A stretch of 64,000 bases of DNA from Novosphingobium fuchskuhlense (GCF_001519075.1 NZ_KQ954244.1:1381934-1445933); one strand, 5' to 3'. Shown: positions 48,260-56,843, numbered from the stretch's first letter. The notes: generated from the sequence alone by a model not told the origin. Numbers and translations are program-made.

Positions 48260-48627
48260 GCGGCTCCGTTTAAAGTCTTTTAGGCTGATGGGGAAGCGAC
48301 TGCCGCGTTCCAGCAAGGCCTTGTTTATTCCGCGCGGACACGATGTCCGCTTGGAGAGGCGCCACATGAGCAGGTGCCACCACCACAGTGCCGAATGGGG
48401 CAAAGCCCAAGGGGAGCGAACGCGTCCAGCCATGCTGCGTAAGGCCTCGCAGCAGCGGGGATGCACGGCTCCGACATGGCGGGGTGGTGTCAAGTCCTGT
48501 GCCGCTTGCAAAGGTGGGTTGCAGCGGAGGTCGGCTCAAGCCAGTCTGCCGGGCAAGAGGTGGCCGGCGATCCGCGCCGATTGCCTGCAGTTGCAGCGGA
48601 GCGGCGCTACCGCCAAGGCGAACGCAA
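48260..48627. other. Intergenic region, no gene seen
   Basis: About 370 bp between the ModE-like gene and the RTX terminator. Reading frames here are short or lack coding character on both strands. No tRNA, RNase P, SRP or tmRNA hallmark was recognised, but a structured small RNA cannot be excluded by eye. Confidence 0.4.
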
Positions 48628-48664
48628 GCGGGGGGCAGTCCCACTTCCAGGACCTGCCCCCCGC
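48628..48664 (-). terminator. Terminator hairpin of the RTX gene
   Basis: GCGGGGGGCAG (48628-48638) pairs perfectly with CTGCCCCCCGC (48654-48664) over a 15-base loop that can itself fold. It lies 34 bp past the RTX stop on the minus strand. Confidence 0.65.
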
Positions 48665-48698
48665 CGCGCATCCCCTCCCGGGATCGGTCAGTGCGTGT

Positions 48699-49982
48699 TC
48701 AGAGCACGAAGTCCGTCACGTCGAGGCTGGTCACGTCGGCCAGGCGGATGGTGAAGTCGGCCACGCCATCGCCGTTCTGGTCGCCCGAAACGAAGGCATG
48801 GTCGCCCTTCACTTCGTAGCGCAGTTCGCCCGCGGTGTTGCTGAAGTCGGCCGTACCGATGAAGCTGAAGGCCTGATCGCCGTCAGTGCCGAGATCGGCA
48901 TCGACCGCGGAGAGATCGATGTGATCGCCCTGTGCGTGGCTGAAATCGAGGATAAGGTCGGCGCCCTTGCCCGTGGCGCTGGCAAAGCTGTCGGCCGTGA
49001 ACACGAAGGTGTCCGCGCCGAGACCACCGTGCATCACGTCGCGGCCCGCGCCGCCGTCAAGCGTATCGTTGCCTGCACCGCCATCGAGCTTGTCGTTGCC
49101 GGCATCGCCCGCAAGGTGATCGTCGCCGATGCCGCCCTGCTCACGGTCGTTGCCGTCGCCGCCCGAAAGGGTGTCGCTGCCATCGCGGCCGAGGAGCAGG
49201 TCGTTGCCCGCGTCGCCCGAAACCTGATCGTCACCAAGGCCGCCGTCGACCTTGTCGTTGCCGGCACCGCCGCTGGCGACGTCGTTGCCCGCACCGCCGG
49301 CGACCTTGTCGTTGCCATCGTCGCCGGAGACGGTGTCAGCGCCGCTGCCGCCGCCGACCACGTCATTGCCCGCGCCGCCCGACACGTGGTCGGTGCCCGC
49401 GCCACCCTGCTCGGTGTCGTTGCCGTCGTCGCCCGAAAGGGTATCGTTGCCAGTACCGCCCTGCAGGCTGTCGTTGCCGATGCCGCCGTTCAGGTCATCG
49501 TCGCCACGGCCACCCGAAAGATGGTCGTTGCCGTCATCGCCGAACAGATTGTCGTTGCCACGGCCGCCTTCGACCTGATCGTCGCCGCCACCGCCGTGGT
49601 GGTCGCCGCCCTGGTCGCCCGCCCGGATGACGTCGTTCGGATTGCCATCAAGGTCCTGATCGTCGGAAACGCTGCCGGGCGTGTCGCCACCGGGGCCGCC
49701 ATGCGCGCCATCGCCGGGACGAACCGGCGTGCCGTCGAGCGTGGTGAACGAGAGACCGGCCCCGACGTAAAGCGAGGCATCATCCGTCGTGTCCGGGGTC
49801 TGCTGAAACAGGCCAAGCGCGATGTGATCGGCAAAGGTGGACTTTAGCGTGATGTCGCCGGTTGCAGCGTCGAACGTCAGCGCCTGGTTCTGGCGCAGAT
49901 GCACCGGTTCGGTGCCATCGTCCTCCACCTTGAACATCGAAATGCTGTCGCCGTTGATCACGAACTGGAAGAGATCAGACAT
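48699..49982 (-). CDS. RTX calcium-binding protein, type I secreted
   Basis: A 427-residue protein. An N-terminal domain of about 85 residues (LFQFVINGDSISMFKVED) and an acidic Gly-rich linker lead into 22 tandem nonapeptides of the GGxGNDxLx type (residues about 130-327), which fold as a calcium-bound beta-roll. A serralysin-type C domain follows (GLGADTFVFTA, LDFSHAQGDHIDLSAVDADL), ending in LDVTDFVL, a plausible uncleaved secretion signal. No catalytic domain is present, so it may be a surface or matrix protein. No type I exporter genes lie in the window. Confidence 0.9.
   Translation of the reverse strand: MSDLFQFVINGDSISMFKVEDDGTEPVHLRQNQALTFDAATGDITLKSTFADHIALGLFQQTPDTTDDASLYVGAGLSFTTLDGTPVRPGDGAHGGPGGDTPGSVSDDQDLDGNPNDVIRAGDQGGDHHGGGGDDQVEGGRGNDNLFGDDGNDHLSGGRGDDDLNGGIGNDSLQGGTGNDTLSGDDGNDTEQGGAGTDHVSGGAGNDVVGGGSGADTVSGDDGNDKVAGGAGNDVASGGAGNDKVDGGLGDDQVSGDAGNDLLLGRDGSDTLSGGDGNDREQGGIGDDHLAGDAGNDKLDGGAGNDTLDGGAGRDVMHGGLGADTFVFTADSFASATGKGADLILDFSHAQGDHIDLSAVDADLGTDGDQAFSFIGTADFSNTAGELRYEVKGDHAFVSGDQNGDGVADFTIRLADVTSLDVTDFVL
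49002..49595 (-). repeat. 22 tandem 27-bp RTX repeats
   Basis: The coding repeats of the RTX protein form an uninterrupted array of 27-bp units encoding GGxGxDxxx. Units differ at the variable positions, so they are diverged rather than newly amplified. The array keeps the opposite strand open as a long false frame. Confidence 0.85.
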
Positions 49983-50175
49983 CGGGAAGGCCCTTGCGGT
50001 TGGATGGCGTCCACCTCGCGCAAAGTTCCTGCCAACGCGTAAACGTTCCTCGGCCGCTTTTACCTAGGCAAAGGCTAGAAAAGCGGCATTCCGACAACGT
50101 TAACCGTCGTATGGCGCGGCATCCCTAACCCGCGCCAGAAGCCGCCTTCCCAGACAAGTACGACGAAATTTTTCT

Positions 50176-51132
50176 TCAGGCAGCGGCTTCGCGTGCCGCG
50201 CCGAGCATGCGGTCGGCAAGCATGCGGCCGGAGATCCACGCACATTCAACGCGCGGACCAAGCAGCCAGTCCCCGCAGGCGCCGATTCGCTGCTTGTCGT
50301 TCCATAAGCAGCCAAGCCCGGTTCCCGCCGAAAGGGCATAACGCCACCGGTGGATGGAATGCGCCAGCGGCTGCAATGCGCCAGCGCCGGTTGCCTCGGC
50401 CAGTGCGGTCAGGAGGTGCGGGGCGATATCTTCCGGCTGGCGTTCAAGATGGGCAGTGGACCACTGCGGCGTGGCCTGGACGACCCAGCTTTCCGGGCCG
50501 GCCCGCCCGGGTTTGGCGCTATCACGCGCAGCCCAGGCAAGGATGCCGGAATCCCGCAGAATATCTTCGCGATGGGGCAAGGGGGCGTCGAACGCAAACA
50601 TGCCGCTCCAGCACGGCTGGGACCGCGCGAACAGCGCGGTGCGCGCGAGCTCGAAATCGTGGAGCGTGAGGATCGGCGCGGCTTGTTCGGCAGGCAGTGC
50701 AAGCACCGCCGCATCAAACTGCTCGCCCGGCATCCCTTCGCCGAGCAGACGCCAATGGCTGCCTTCATGGGCAAGACCGCTGACATGGTGCCCAAAGCGC
50801 ACATCATGCCGCGCCGCCATGTCGCGCACGACAGCGTTCATGGCGGGAACGCCGATCCACGCATCGGCACCCGCTTTCGGCCAGCGCACGGCAAGCCCTG
50901 CCTGTTCCCAGTGCGCGACTTGAGCAGCAAAGCCCGTGTCGCGCACAGTGAAATATTGCGCGCCGAAATCGAAGCTGGCTTCGCCTTTGGACGTTTCAAC
51001 ACGGCGCGATGCCATGCGTCCGCCGGCCTTACGACCTTTATCGAACAGGGTGACCTGCCAGCCTTTGGCCGCAAGACCATCGGCGCAGGAGAGGCCGGCA
51101 ATTCCGGCCCCGACAATGGCAACGCTGGGCAT
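50176..51132 (-). CDS. Renalase-like FAD/NAD(P)-binding amine oxidoreductase
   Basis: A 318-residue flavoprotein. The FAD motif AIVGAGIAGLSCADGLAAKG lies at 5-24, KAGGRMASRR at 35-44 is the GG-doublet of amine oxidase-type enzymes, and FDFGAQYFTVRD near 54-65 matches bacterial renalase-like proteins. The C-terminus has a FAD-contacting GACGDWLLGPRVE near 285. Substrate unknown, possibly altered nicotinamide cofactors as for renalase. It lies 13 bp after folE on the same strand. Confidence 0.85.
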   Translation of the reverse strand: MPSVAIVGAGIAGLSCADGLAAKGWQVTLFDKGRKAGGRMASRRVETSKGEASFDFGAQYFTVRDTGFAAQVAHWEQAGLAVRWPKAGADAWIGVPAMNAVVRDMAARHDVRFGHHVSGLAHEGSHWRLLGEGMPGEQFDAAVLALPAEQAAPILTLHDFELARTALFARSQPCWSGMFAFDAPLPHREDILRDSGILAWAARDSAKPGRAGPESWVVQATPQWSTAHLERQPEDIAPHLLTALAEATGAGALQPLAHSIHRWRYALSAGTGLGCLWNDKQRIGACGDWLLGPRVECAWISGRMLADRMLGAAREAAA

Positions 51133-51145
51133 CTTCTGGGCGCCG

Positions 51146-51760
51146 TTACTTGCGACCCATCAGCGACAGCACTTCCTTGCGGCTGCTGTCATCCTCGAGG
51201 AAGCAGCCCAGCATGCGGCTGGTGACCATGCCGACGCCCGGGGTGCGCACGCCGCGTCCGGTCATGCAACCGTGCTGGGCTTCGATCACCACAGCAACGC
51301 CGTGGGGCTGGAGGTTGTCCCAGATGCAGGTGGCGACTTCGCTGGTAAGCCGCTCCTGGATCTGCAGACGGCGTGCATAGCCGTGCAGCACGCGTGCCAG
51401 CTTTGAAATGCCGACGACGCGGTTACGCGGCAGATACGCAATAGAAGCAGTGCCCGTGATCGGTGCCAAGTGATGTTCGCAATGCGACTGGAAGGGAATA
51501 TCGCGCAGCAGGACCACCTCATCATAGCCGGCCACTTCGCTGAAAGTGCGGCGCAGATGCTGGCCGGGATCCTCATCATATCCCGCGCAATACTCGCGCC
51601 ACGCGCGGCCGACGCGGCTAGGCGTATCGGCAAGCCCCTCGCGTTCCGGATCGTCACCCGCCCAGCGCAGCAAAGTGCGGATCGCTTCCTGAACAGGTTC
51701 GGGAACGATCAGTTTGCCATCCTCATCGCGCGCCTCGAACTCGTGATTTACGTAATTCAT
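51146..51760 (-). CDS. folE: GTP cyclohydrolase I
   Basis: A 204-residue enzyme converting GTP to dihydroneopterin triphosphate, first step of folate (or pterin) synthesis. Zinc ligands are the Cys and His of QSHCEHHLAPI and the Cys of GCMTGRGV; GLADTPSRVGRAW near 42 and GISKLARVLHGYARRLQIQE near 125 are family signatures. Start ATG 51760. It is divergent from a blue-light LOV-HTH regulator and followed by the renalase-like gene. Confidence 0.95.
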   Translation of the reverse strand: MNYVNHEFEARDEDGKLIVPEPVQEAIRTLLRWAGDDPEREGLADTPSRVGRAWREYCAGYDEDPGQHLRRTFSEVAGYDEVVLLRDIPFQSHCEHHLAPITGTASIAYLPRNRVVGISKLARVLHGYARRLQIQERLTSEVATCIWDNLQPHGVAVVIEAQHGCMTGRGVRTPGVGMVTSRMLGCFLEDDSSRKEVLSLMGRK

Positions 51761-51893
51761 GCGTGCGCTCCATCGGCGAGTGGTGTGGTGCGCGCCAAGT
51801 CGGGCAACGCATGTACTGCGCAAAAAGGGCAGAAATCCGCGCGGCGCATCTTGCAGCACCGTCACAAATGGGTTTACCCATGCAGCTATCTTG

Positions 51894-51905
51894 GGTCTAA
51901 GGATC
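51894..51905 (+). promoter_or_regulatory. Candidate EL222-type operator
   Basis: GGTCTAAGGATC fits 11 of 12 positions of the RGNCYWWRGNCY consensus described for the LOV-HTH regulator EL222. It lies 76 bp upstream of the chosen LOV-HTH start, in the region shared with folE. The consensus is quoted from memory and the match was found by eye. Confidence 0.35.
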
Positions 51906-51980
51906 GGGACAGGGCCGGTTTTTGGGAACATGGACCTAAGGGCAATTGCGCAAGGCGCGCCGGAGCCGAAGGGAAGACAT

Positions 51981-52571
51981 ATGGCAATTGGCGCAATGAT
52001 TGAGAACAGCCTCGTGGCTGCGGTGGTGAGCAACCCCCGTCTGCCTGACAATCCTATCGTGGATTGCAACCAGGCGTTCATGGACCTGACCGGATACGGT
52101 CGTGAGGAGATCATCGGGCGCAACTGCCGCTTCTTGCGCGGGCCGGGCACCGAGCCGGAGCTGACCCAGCAGCTGCGCGACGGCATTGCAGCCAAAGTGC
52201 CGGTTATGGTCGAACTTCTCAACTACAAGCGTGATGGGACGCCATTCCGCAACGCAGTGATGATCGCGCCGATTTTCGATGCGGCAGGCGAGCTGGAATG
52301 GTTCCTCGGGAGCCAGGTGGAAATTGCCGGCGCGGCAGACAGCGTGCCGAGCGCCCGCGCGGTCGAGGCGCGCGAGAAGGTCGCCTCGCTTTCGCGCCGC
52401 CAGCGCGAGATTCTCGAATGTATCGCGGCAGGCCGGCTCAACAAGCAGATCGCCTACGAACTGGGCCTCAGCGAACGCACAGTGAAGCTGCACCGCGCCG
52501 CAGTGCTGCGGGCGCTGGGTGTGCGCACCAGCGCGGATGCCATTCGCATGGCTATCGAAGCGGGGCTTTGA
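51981..52571 (+). CDS. LOV-HTH blue-light transcription regulator (EL222-like)
   Basis: A 196-residue protein with a PAS/LOV domain and a C-terminal LuxR HTH. The flavin motif GRNCRFLRGP carries the adduct-forming cysteine C49; FLGSQVEI closes the LOV fold. The HTH is SLSRRQREILECIAAGRLNK followed by RTVKLHRAAVL. This matches EL222 of Erythrobacter litoralis, in which blue light frees the HTH to dimerise and bind DNA. Start ATG 51981 has AAGGGA six bases upstream; ATG 51930 adds 17 residues with a poor SD. Confidence 0.88.
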   Translation: MAIGAMIENSLVAAVVSNPRLPDNPIVDCNQAFMDLTGYGREEIIGRNCRFLRGPGTEPELTQQLRDGIAAKVPVMVELLNYKRDGTPFRNAVMIAPIFDAAGELEWFLGSQVEIAGAADSVPSARAVEAREKVASLSRRQREILECIAAGRLNKQIAYELGLSERTVKLHRAAVLRALGVRTSADAIRMAIEAGL

Positions 52572-52980
52572 GGGCCTCGCCGGAACGGATGGGATTGCCC
52601 TCCCGGACAGGTTGAGAGCCGGGGGACCCGAGCCCACTTCTGAGCCATCGGGTCGATGGAGCAAAGCTCCTCTTCGCGGTCGCAAATGGGTGCGAGCCTT
52701 CTGGTCCCCCCCGCTTCACCGGGAGGTTCGCACCTTTACCCACGGCAGATGGCAATTCCTTGGCTTCTGCGGAAAAATTGTGTTCCGCACTGCGGATACC
52801 TCATAAATATGCTCCGCTCGCTGCGCGCACCTATCATGGCTTGCCTAGCTGGGTGCACGCGGCATTTGCCGTTCACGCCGGCGGCCGGGGCTTGGCCTGC
52901 TGGCCGCTGCGGGGGAGCTCATCCTAGCGACTGTGGTGCTGGGCAGCGCAGTTGAGCGACTGCCTTGCTTGATCGCCAAT
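52572..52980. other. Intergenic region, no gene seen
   Basis: About 410 bp between the convergent LOV-HTH gene and the porin terminator. GGTGCGA and TCGCACC near 52690 and 52735 form a loose inverted repeat that may end the LOV-HTH message. Reading frames on both strands are short and lack coding character. Confidence 0.4.
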
Positions 52981-53010
52981 AAAAAGGCCCCCCCGGCGCT
53001 GGCCGGGGGG
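52981..53010 (-). terminator. Rho-independent terminator of the porin gene
   Basis: On the minus strand CCCCCCGGC pairs with GCCGGGGGG (52989-52997 with 53002-53010, 4-base loop) and is followed by a T run (the A run at 52979-52985 on the plus strand). It lies 27 bp past the porin stop. The best intrinsic terminator in the window. Confidence 0.85.
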
Positions 53011-53036
53011 ACAGGTTGCGTACATCGTGAATGCGA

Positions 53037-54191
53037 TCAGAACATCACGCCCATCTCCAGCCGCCCGCGCACCTGTTCCTTGTTAAGGCCCGCGGCACCA
53101 AAGGCAGCGCCCGGGGCGATGTCGCCGGCGCGGACATAGGAGAATTCCGGCCGGATAAAGAAGCGGTCCCATGTGTAGGTGGGTGTCACGGTGAAGCTGT
53201 AGGCCTTGGAACCCGGACCGTAGAGGAAGTTCGCTGCTGTGGCGCTCGGACGGTTGCTATCGATGTATTCGAAGCGCACCGGAAGGCTCCAGTGATCGTC
53301 GATCTTGTACTTGGCGAGCAGGCCGACGGCGAAATTCTGAGCCTTGGTGGTGCCTGCGTGCGGCAGGTCCGGCACCCAGGCATATTGGAAATACGGCTGC
53401 AGCAGCCACTTGCTGCCTGAGTAGCTGTAGATCACGTTGAGCATGGTGCTGTTGTTCTGCACCATGGGTGTGTTGAAGGTGGAGCGATAGTTCTTGCTGA
53501 GCGCGCCGCCCAGCACCACCGAGAGGGTGTGCGGCCCGTCGACATAACTGGCAATACCCGACAACCAGTTGAGCTTGCCGGAGAAGAAGCCATCGGTGTA
53601 GGCGAGGCTGAAGCTCAGCTTGCCGGCCGTCAGATTGGCCTGCACACCGCGGGTCATCACGTTTTCCTGGCCCCACAGGATACCGCGTTCGATATTGGTG
53701 TTCTGGAAAGTGAAGGGCGCTTCCAGCCCGATCAGTGTGGGCAGGATACCGGCCTGCACGTTGAACGTGGACGAGGGCGCGATCTTTACCCAGGCCTGTG
53801 GCACCACGCCATAGCTGTTGCTGGTGTAGTCGGTGGATTTGACGAAGGCAGCACCCAGTGTTTCCTGGTTGTAGAGGCCGGCCTGCACGAGGAACTGGAA
53901 AACGCCTTCCGGCTTCTGCACGATCACCTGCGCGTTCGAGAGATCGGCAAAGCTGCTGTCCACACCCGGCGTGGTGTTGGACTGCGTGCCGAGATAGCCG
54001 CTGCCAATGGCGGTGACATAGACTTTGGAGCCTGCCAGATCGACGCTGATCGGCTCGGGGTTATAGCTGAGCGGGCCGGAAAGGGCTGGGAGGAGCGCCG
54101 GGGGAGGAGCGGTTTCCTCGGCGTGCGCCGCGGTTGCGGAGAGCGCGGAAACGGCGGGTATAAGTGCCATGGTGGCAAGACGGAACTTCAT
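53037..54191 (-). CDS. Outer-membrane beta-barrel porin
   Basis: A 384-residue outer-membrane protein of the OmpL/BBP2-like porin group. The signal peptide ends ATAAHA|EE near 24. A Pro-rich start is followed by about 16 amphipathic strands, with aromatic girdles such as YVTAIGSGYLG, WKLLQPYFQYAW-like and FFIRPEFSYVRAG, and the chain ends in a terminal Phe (EMGVMF). Start ATG 54191 with GGGAGG nine bases upstream. Its upstream region carries a palindrome and direct repeats, and a two-component system lies directly before it. Confidence 0.85.
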   Translation of the reverse strand: MKFRLATMALIPAVSALSATAAHAEETAPPPALLPALSGPLSYNPEPISVDLAGSKVYVTAIGSGYLGTQSNTTPGVDSSFADLSNAQVIVQKPEGVFQFLVQAGLYNQETLGAAFVKSTDYTSNSYGVVPQAWVKIAPSSTFNVQAGILPTLIGLEAPFTFQNTNIERGILWGQENVMTRGVQANLTAGKLSFSLAYTDGFFSGKLNWLSGIASYVDGPHTLSVVLGGALSKNYRSTFNTPMVQNNSTMLNVIYSYSGSKWLLQPYFQYAWVPDLPHAGTTKAQNFAVGLLAKYKIDDHWSLPVRFEYIDSNRPSATAANFLYGPGSKAYSFTVTPTYTWDRFFIRPEFSYVRAGDIAPGAAFGAAGLNKEQVRGRLEMGVMF

Positions 54192-54290
54192 GTGGAACGA
54201 CCTCCCTGGGACCGAGCCCGAGCTAAGGATACCATTCCTGCCTGCGCCCCACCGGCATGACCTCTCGCCGAGCGGTGTCACGTCCTGTGC

Positions 54291-54313
54291 GGTGCCGTAA
54301 TACTTACGGCACC
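54291..54313. promoter_or_regulatory. 10-bp palindrome in the porin upstream region
   Basis: GGTGCCGTAA and TTACGGCACC flank TAC in a perfect inverted repeat, 100 bp upstream of the porin start and 98 bp past the kinase stop. No T run follows on either strand, which favours an operator over a terminator. About 20-70 bp further upstream GCTGCAATG occurs twice as direct repeats about 31 bp apart, the form OmpR-type regulators often bind. Confidence 0.45.
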
Positions 54314-54410
54314 GGCTTTGCTGGTTGATTGCTGCAATGTATCTGAATGTTGCTCGATGTGCTGCAATGCAAAAAACTCTGCCTGCGGCGTTTTGGCAAC
54401 AGCTTCCGCC

Positions 54411-55766
54411 TTACGCAGGCTTGGCTCCTGCGGGAAGCGGCAGGCGGATGATGGCGGCAAGCCCCGTCCCCGCGCCATCGGCCCGGCTTTTGTTGTGCAG
54501 CGTCAGTGTGCCGCCCTCGAGCTTGACCGCTGCCTGCACGATGGACAGCCCGAGCCCCATCCCAGGCGTATCGCGCGTACGCGCCGTATCCAGGCGGAAG
54601 AACGGCTGAAACACCTCTTCCAGGCGGTCTTGCGGAATGCCGGGGCCATCATCCTCGACCCGGATCTCGACCGCATCGCCTGCGCGCGCAAGCGTGACGC
54701 GGACATTACCGGCATAATGCAGCGCATTGTCGATGAGGTTCGACATCGCGCGCCGGATCGAGACCGCGCGGGCCATGATCTCGAAACTGTCCGGCCCGTC
54801 GTAGCGCGCATCGAGGCCCTGATCGGCGGCGCTGTCGACGAGGGTTGCCGCCATGATCGCGATATCGATGCGCTGCGGCGGAATCTGGGTGCCGCCCGCC
54901 TCGACGAAGGCCTGAAGCGATTCGAGAAGGTGGCGCATCTCGCCAATATCGTGCTCAAGCTCGGCGCGGGTTTCTTCTTCCAGGGCAGCGCCGTCCAACC
55001 GCAGCTGCAGCCTCGCCAGTGGCGTTCGCAAATCGTGGCCGATTGCCAGCATCGACTGGGTGCGTTCCGCCTGTTGGCGCTGGATGCGGCGCTGCATCTG
55101 ATTGAAAGCCCGGATCAGACGGCGCACTTCATCGGGGCCCTGCTCGGGTAGACCGCCGGGGCTCGGCGTTTCGATATGGCGCAGCGCTTTCACCAGGGTC
55201 TGCAGCGACCGCATTGTTGCGCGGAACATCAGCCACGCTAACGCGCCGAGCAGCAGCGTGGGGAGCAGCATTGGCAGGATCTGCCAGAAGGACAGCTGCA
55301 GGCTGATCTCCCCCGCATAGGTGCGGAAGCCCAAGGCACTGCCGTCGGCCAGCACGACGATGCCGGTCACATCGCGGCTGCCATGCGTGTGGCGCACGAT
55401 GAGCCTCTGGCCCTCTGCCGCCAACTCCGGTCCTGCAGCCAGAATGCGCGTGGCGAGTGCGGGATCAGGCGAGCGCAGTTCGCCCGGCGCGGCGCTTGGT
55501 TTCCATTCGAGTTCGAAATGGCGGGTCGCGAGCGCCCGTGCTGCTTCCGTCCGCCGCGCCGGCACCTCACGCGAGACAGCGCGCGCGGCCAGCGCGAGAA
55601 GCTCGCCGATGCGGGCGGCATCATCGCGCTGCACCGCCGTCGTGGTCGCCGAATCAAACAGGTACGTGTTGGCGAGAAAATCGACGGCCGCCACCAGCAG
55701 CAGGATCGCCAGCAGGCGTTCGGTCAAGCCGAGGCGCCGGAAACCCAGGCGGTTCTGGCGTCTCAC
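54411..55766 (-). CDS. Sensor histidine kinase
   Basis: A 451-residue inner-membrane kinase. Two membrane helices (about 12-32 and 165-190) enclose a periplasmic domain of about 130 residues. A HAMP segment follows, then the phospho-accepting His in IGHDLRTPLARLQ near 260, the N-box NLIDNALHYA, and ATP-lid motifs DDGPGI and GMGLGLSI. EnvZ-like layout. Start GTG 55766 overlaps the response-regulator stop as GTGA. The signal is unknown; the porin downstream is a likely target. Confidence 0.9.
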   Translation of the reverse strand: MRRQNRLGFRRLGLTERLLAILLLVAAVDFLANTYLFDSATTTAVQRDDAARIGELLALAARAVSREVPARRTEAARALATRHFELEWKPSAAPGELRSPDPALATRILAAGPELAAEGQRLIVRHTHGSRDVTGIVVLADGSALGFRTYAGEISLQLSFWQILPMLLPTLLLGALAWLMFRATMRSLQTLVKALRHIETPSPGGLPEQGPDEVRRLIRAFNQMQRRIQRQQAERTQSMLAIGHDLRTPLARLQLRLDGAALEEETRAELEHDIGEMRHLLESLQAFVEAGGTQIPPQRIDIAIMAATLVDSAADQGLDARYDGPDSFEIMARAVSIRRAMSNLIDNALHYAGNVRVTLARAGDAVEIRVEDDGPGIPQDRLEEVFQPFFRLDTARTRDTPGMGLGLSIVQAAVKLEGGTLTLHNKSRADGAGTGLAAIIRLPLPAGAKPA

Positions 55767-56476
55767 CCCCGCCGGACTTCCGCCTTGAACATGTAGCCGA
55801 CACCGCGCACCGTCACGATCGGCGGCTCGCCGCCACTGGCGGAGAGCTTGCGGCGCAGGCGGCTGACCAGCACGTCGATGCTGCGGTCCGAGCTGTCGCC
55901 CAGCCGCGTGCGTGACAGTTCGATCAGCCTTTCGCGGCCAAGCACACGCTGGCGGTGGCTGACGAAGGTGGCGAGCAGATCGAACTCGGCGCCGGTCAGA
56001 TCCACCATCGCGCCGCTGGGCGAGCGCAGTTCGCGGCGGGATAGCGACAACGTCCACCCTTCGAAGTGGACTTCGCTCGTGCGCTCATCGCCTTTCGTCG
56101 CGCCCTCGCCGCCGCCGCGGCGCAGCACGGCGCCGATGCGGGCGATGAGCTCGCGTGCGCTGTAGGGTTTGGCGATGTAGTCGTCCGCGCCAAGCTCAAG
56201 CCCGAGGACGCGGTCCTCCTCGCTGCCGCGCGCCGAGGCAAAGATGATCGGCACTTCACTCTGGCGGCGCAACTTGCGGAACAGTTCGATGCCGTTGGCG
56301 CCGGGCAGCATGATATCCAGCACGACGAGTTCGGCGGGCTCGGCCTCCAGCATCACCCACATTTCCGCACCCGTCGCTGCCGTGCGAACGGCATAGCCGT
56401 TCTCCCGCAGGGCCCGCGCGGTCAGCATGCGCAGCGAGACGTCGTCTTCAACCAGCAGAATGGAAGGTGCAGTCAT
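55763..56476 (-). CDS. OmpR-family response regulator
   Basis: A 237-residue regulator. The receiver has the acidic pair D11/D12, phospho-acceptor D54 (VVLDIMLPG) and K103 (IAKPYS). The C-terminal winged helix shows LTGAEFDLLATFV, RSIDVLVSRLRRKL and VRGVGYMF. All key residues are intact. It is translated with the GTG-started kinase. OmpR-type regulators often control porins, and a porin lies downstream in the same direction. Confidence 0.93.
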   Translation of the reverse strand: MTAPSILLVEDDVSLRMLTARALRENGYAVRTAATGAEMWVMLEAEPAELVVLDIMLPGANGIELFRKLRRQSEVPIIFASARGSEEDRVLGLELGADDYIAKPYSARELIARIGAVLRRGGGEGATKGDERTSEVHFEGWTLSLSRRELRSPSGAMVDLTGAEFDLLATFVSHRQRVLGRERLIELSRTRLGDSSDRSIDVLVSRLRRKLSASGGEPPIVTVRGVGYMFKAEVRRG

Positions 56477-56552
56477 GGCCTGATCCCAAGCCTAGAGAGG
56501 GGTGGGGGAGGCGGCAAGCCCCCCCCGATGGCAGAGGGTGGACGCGTGCGGC

Positions 56553-56843
56553 TCAATCGGCGGCGGCGAGTTCCTCGTCGCGCACGGGCTTGGTGCGGGC
56601 CTCGGCGCGGGCGAGCGCGACGCGGTGATGGCAAGCTGCCCCCTTCAGCGGATCGGGGTTGCAGGCGATGGGGGCCGAAGCTGCGGTCGGACGCGGCGAC
56701 GGCGTGTGGCGCTGCGCAGCGCAGCCGATGCTCTTCATGGGATCAGGATTGCACGGTGCGGACACGGCGCGCGTGGGCGCAGCGGCAAGCAGGCCGGGGG
56801 AGGCAGGCAGGGCGACGGACAGAGCAAGCGAGGCAAGCAGCAT
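56553..56843 (-). CDS. Small secreted Cys-rich protein with CNPDP repeats
   Basis: A 96-residue exported protein. The signal peptide ends near AAAPTRA (about 25). Two similar units follow, SAPCNPDPMKSIGCAAQ and APIACNPDPLKGAACHHR, each with CNPDPxK and a second Cys 9 residues later, so two disulfide-bonded loops or a metal site is possible. The tail is charged. Start ATG 56843 has GGAG seven bases upstream. No family recognised. Its gene is 76 bp past the start of the response regulator, on the same strand upstream of it. Confidence 0.65.
   Translation of the reverse strand: MLLASLALSVALPASPGLLAAAPTRAVSAPCNPDPMKSIGCAAQRHTPSPRPTAASAPIACNPDPLKGAACHHRVALARAEARTKPVRDEELAAAD

Noticed and set aside
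48260..48671. Possible tmRNA, SRP or RNase P RNA in the gap before the RTX gene
   Set aside because: No conserved core motif of these RNAs could be found by eye; only the terminator hairpin is clear.
49002..49595. Regular repeats that could suggest a CRISPR array
   Set aside because: Units are contiguous 27-bp coding repeats without spacers, and they encode RTX nonapeptides.
48183..49847. 554-codon frame antisense to the RTX gene, rich in VVA repeats
   Set aside because: The 27-bp RTX repeat keeps the reverse strand open by periodicity. The product is an artefact of the repeat.
52656..52955. Roughly 100-codon frame after the LOV-HTH gene
   Set aside because: No SD, composition unlike coding sequence, and it runs into the porin terminator area.
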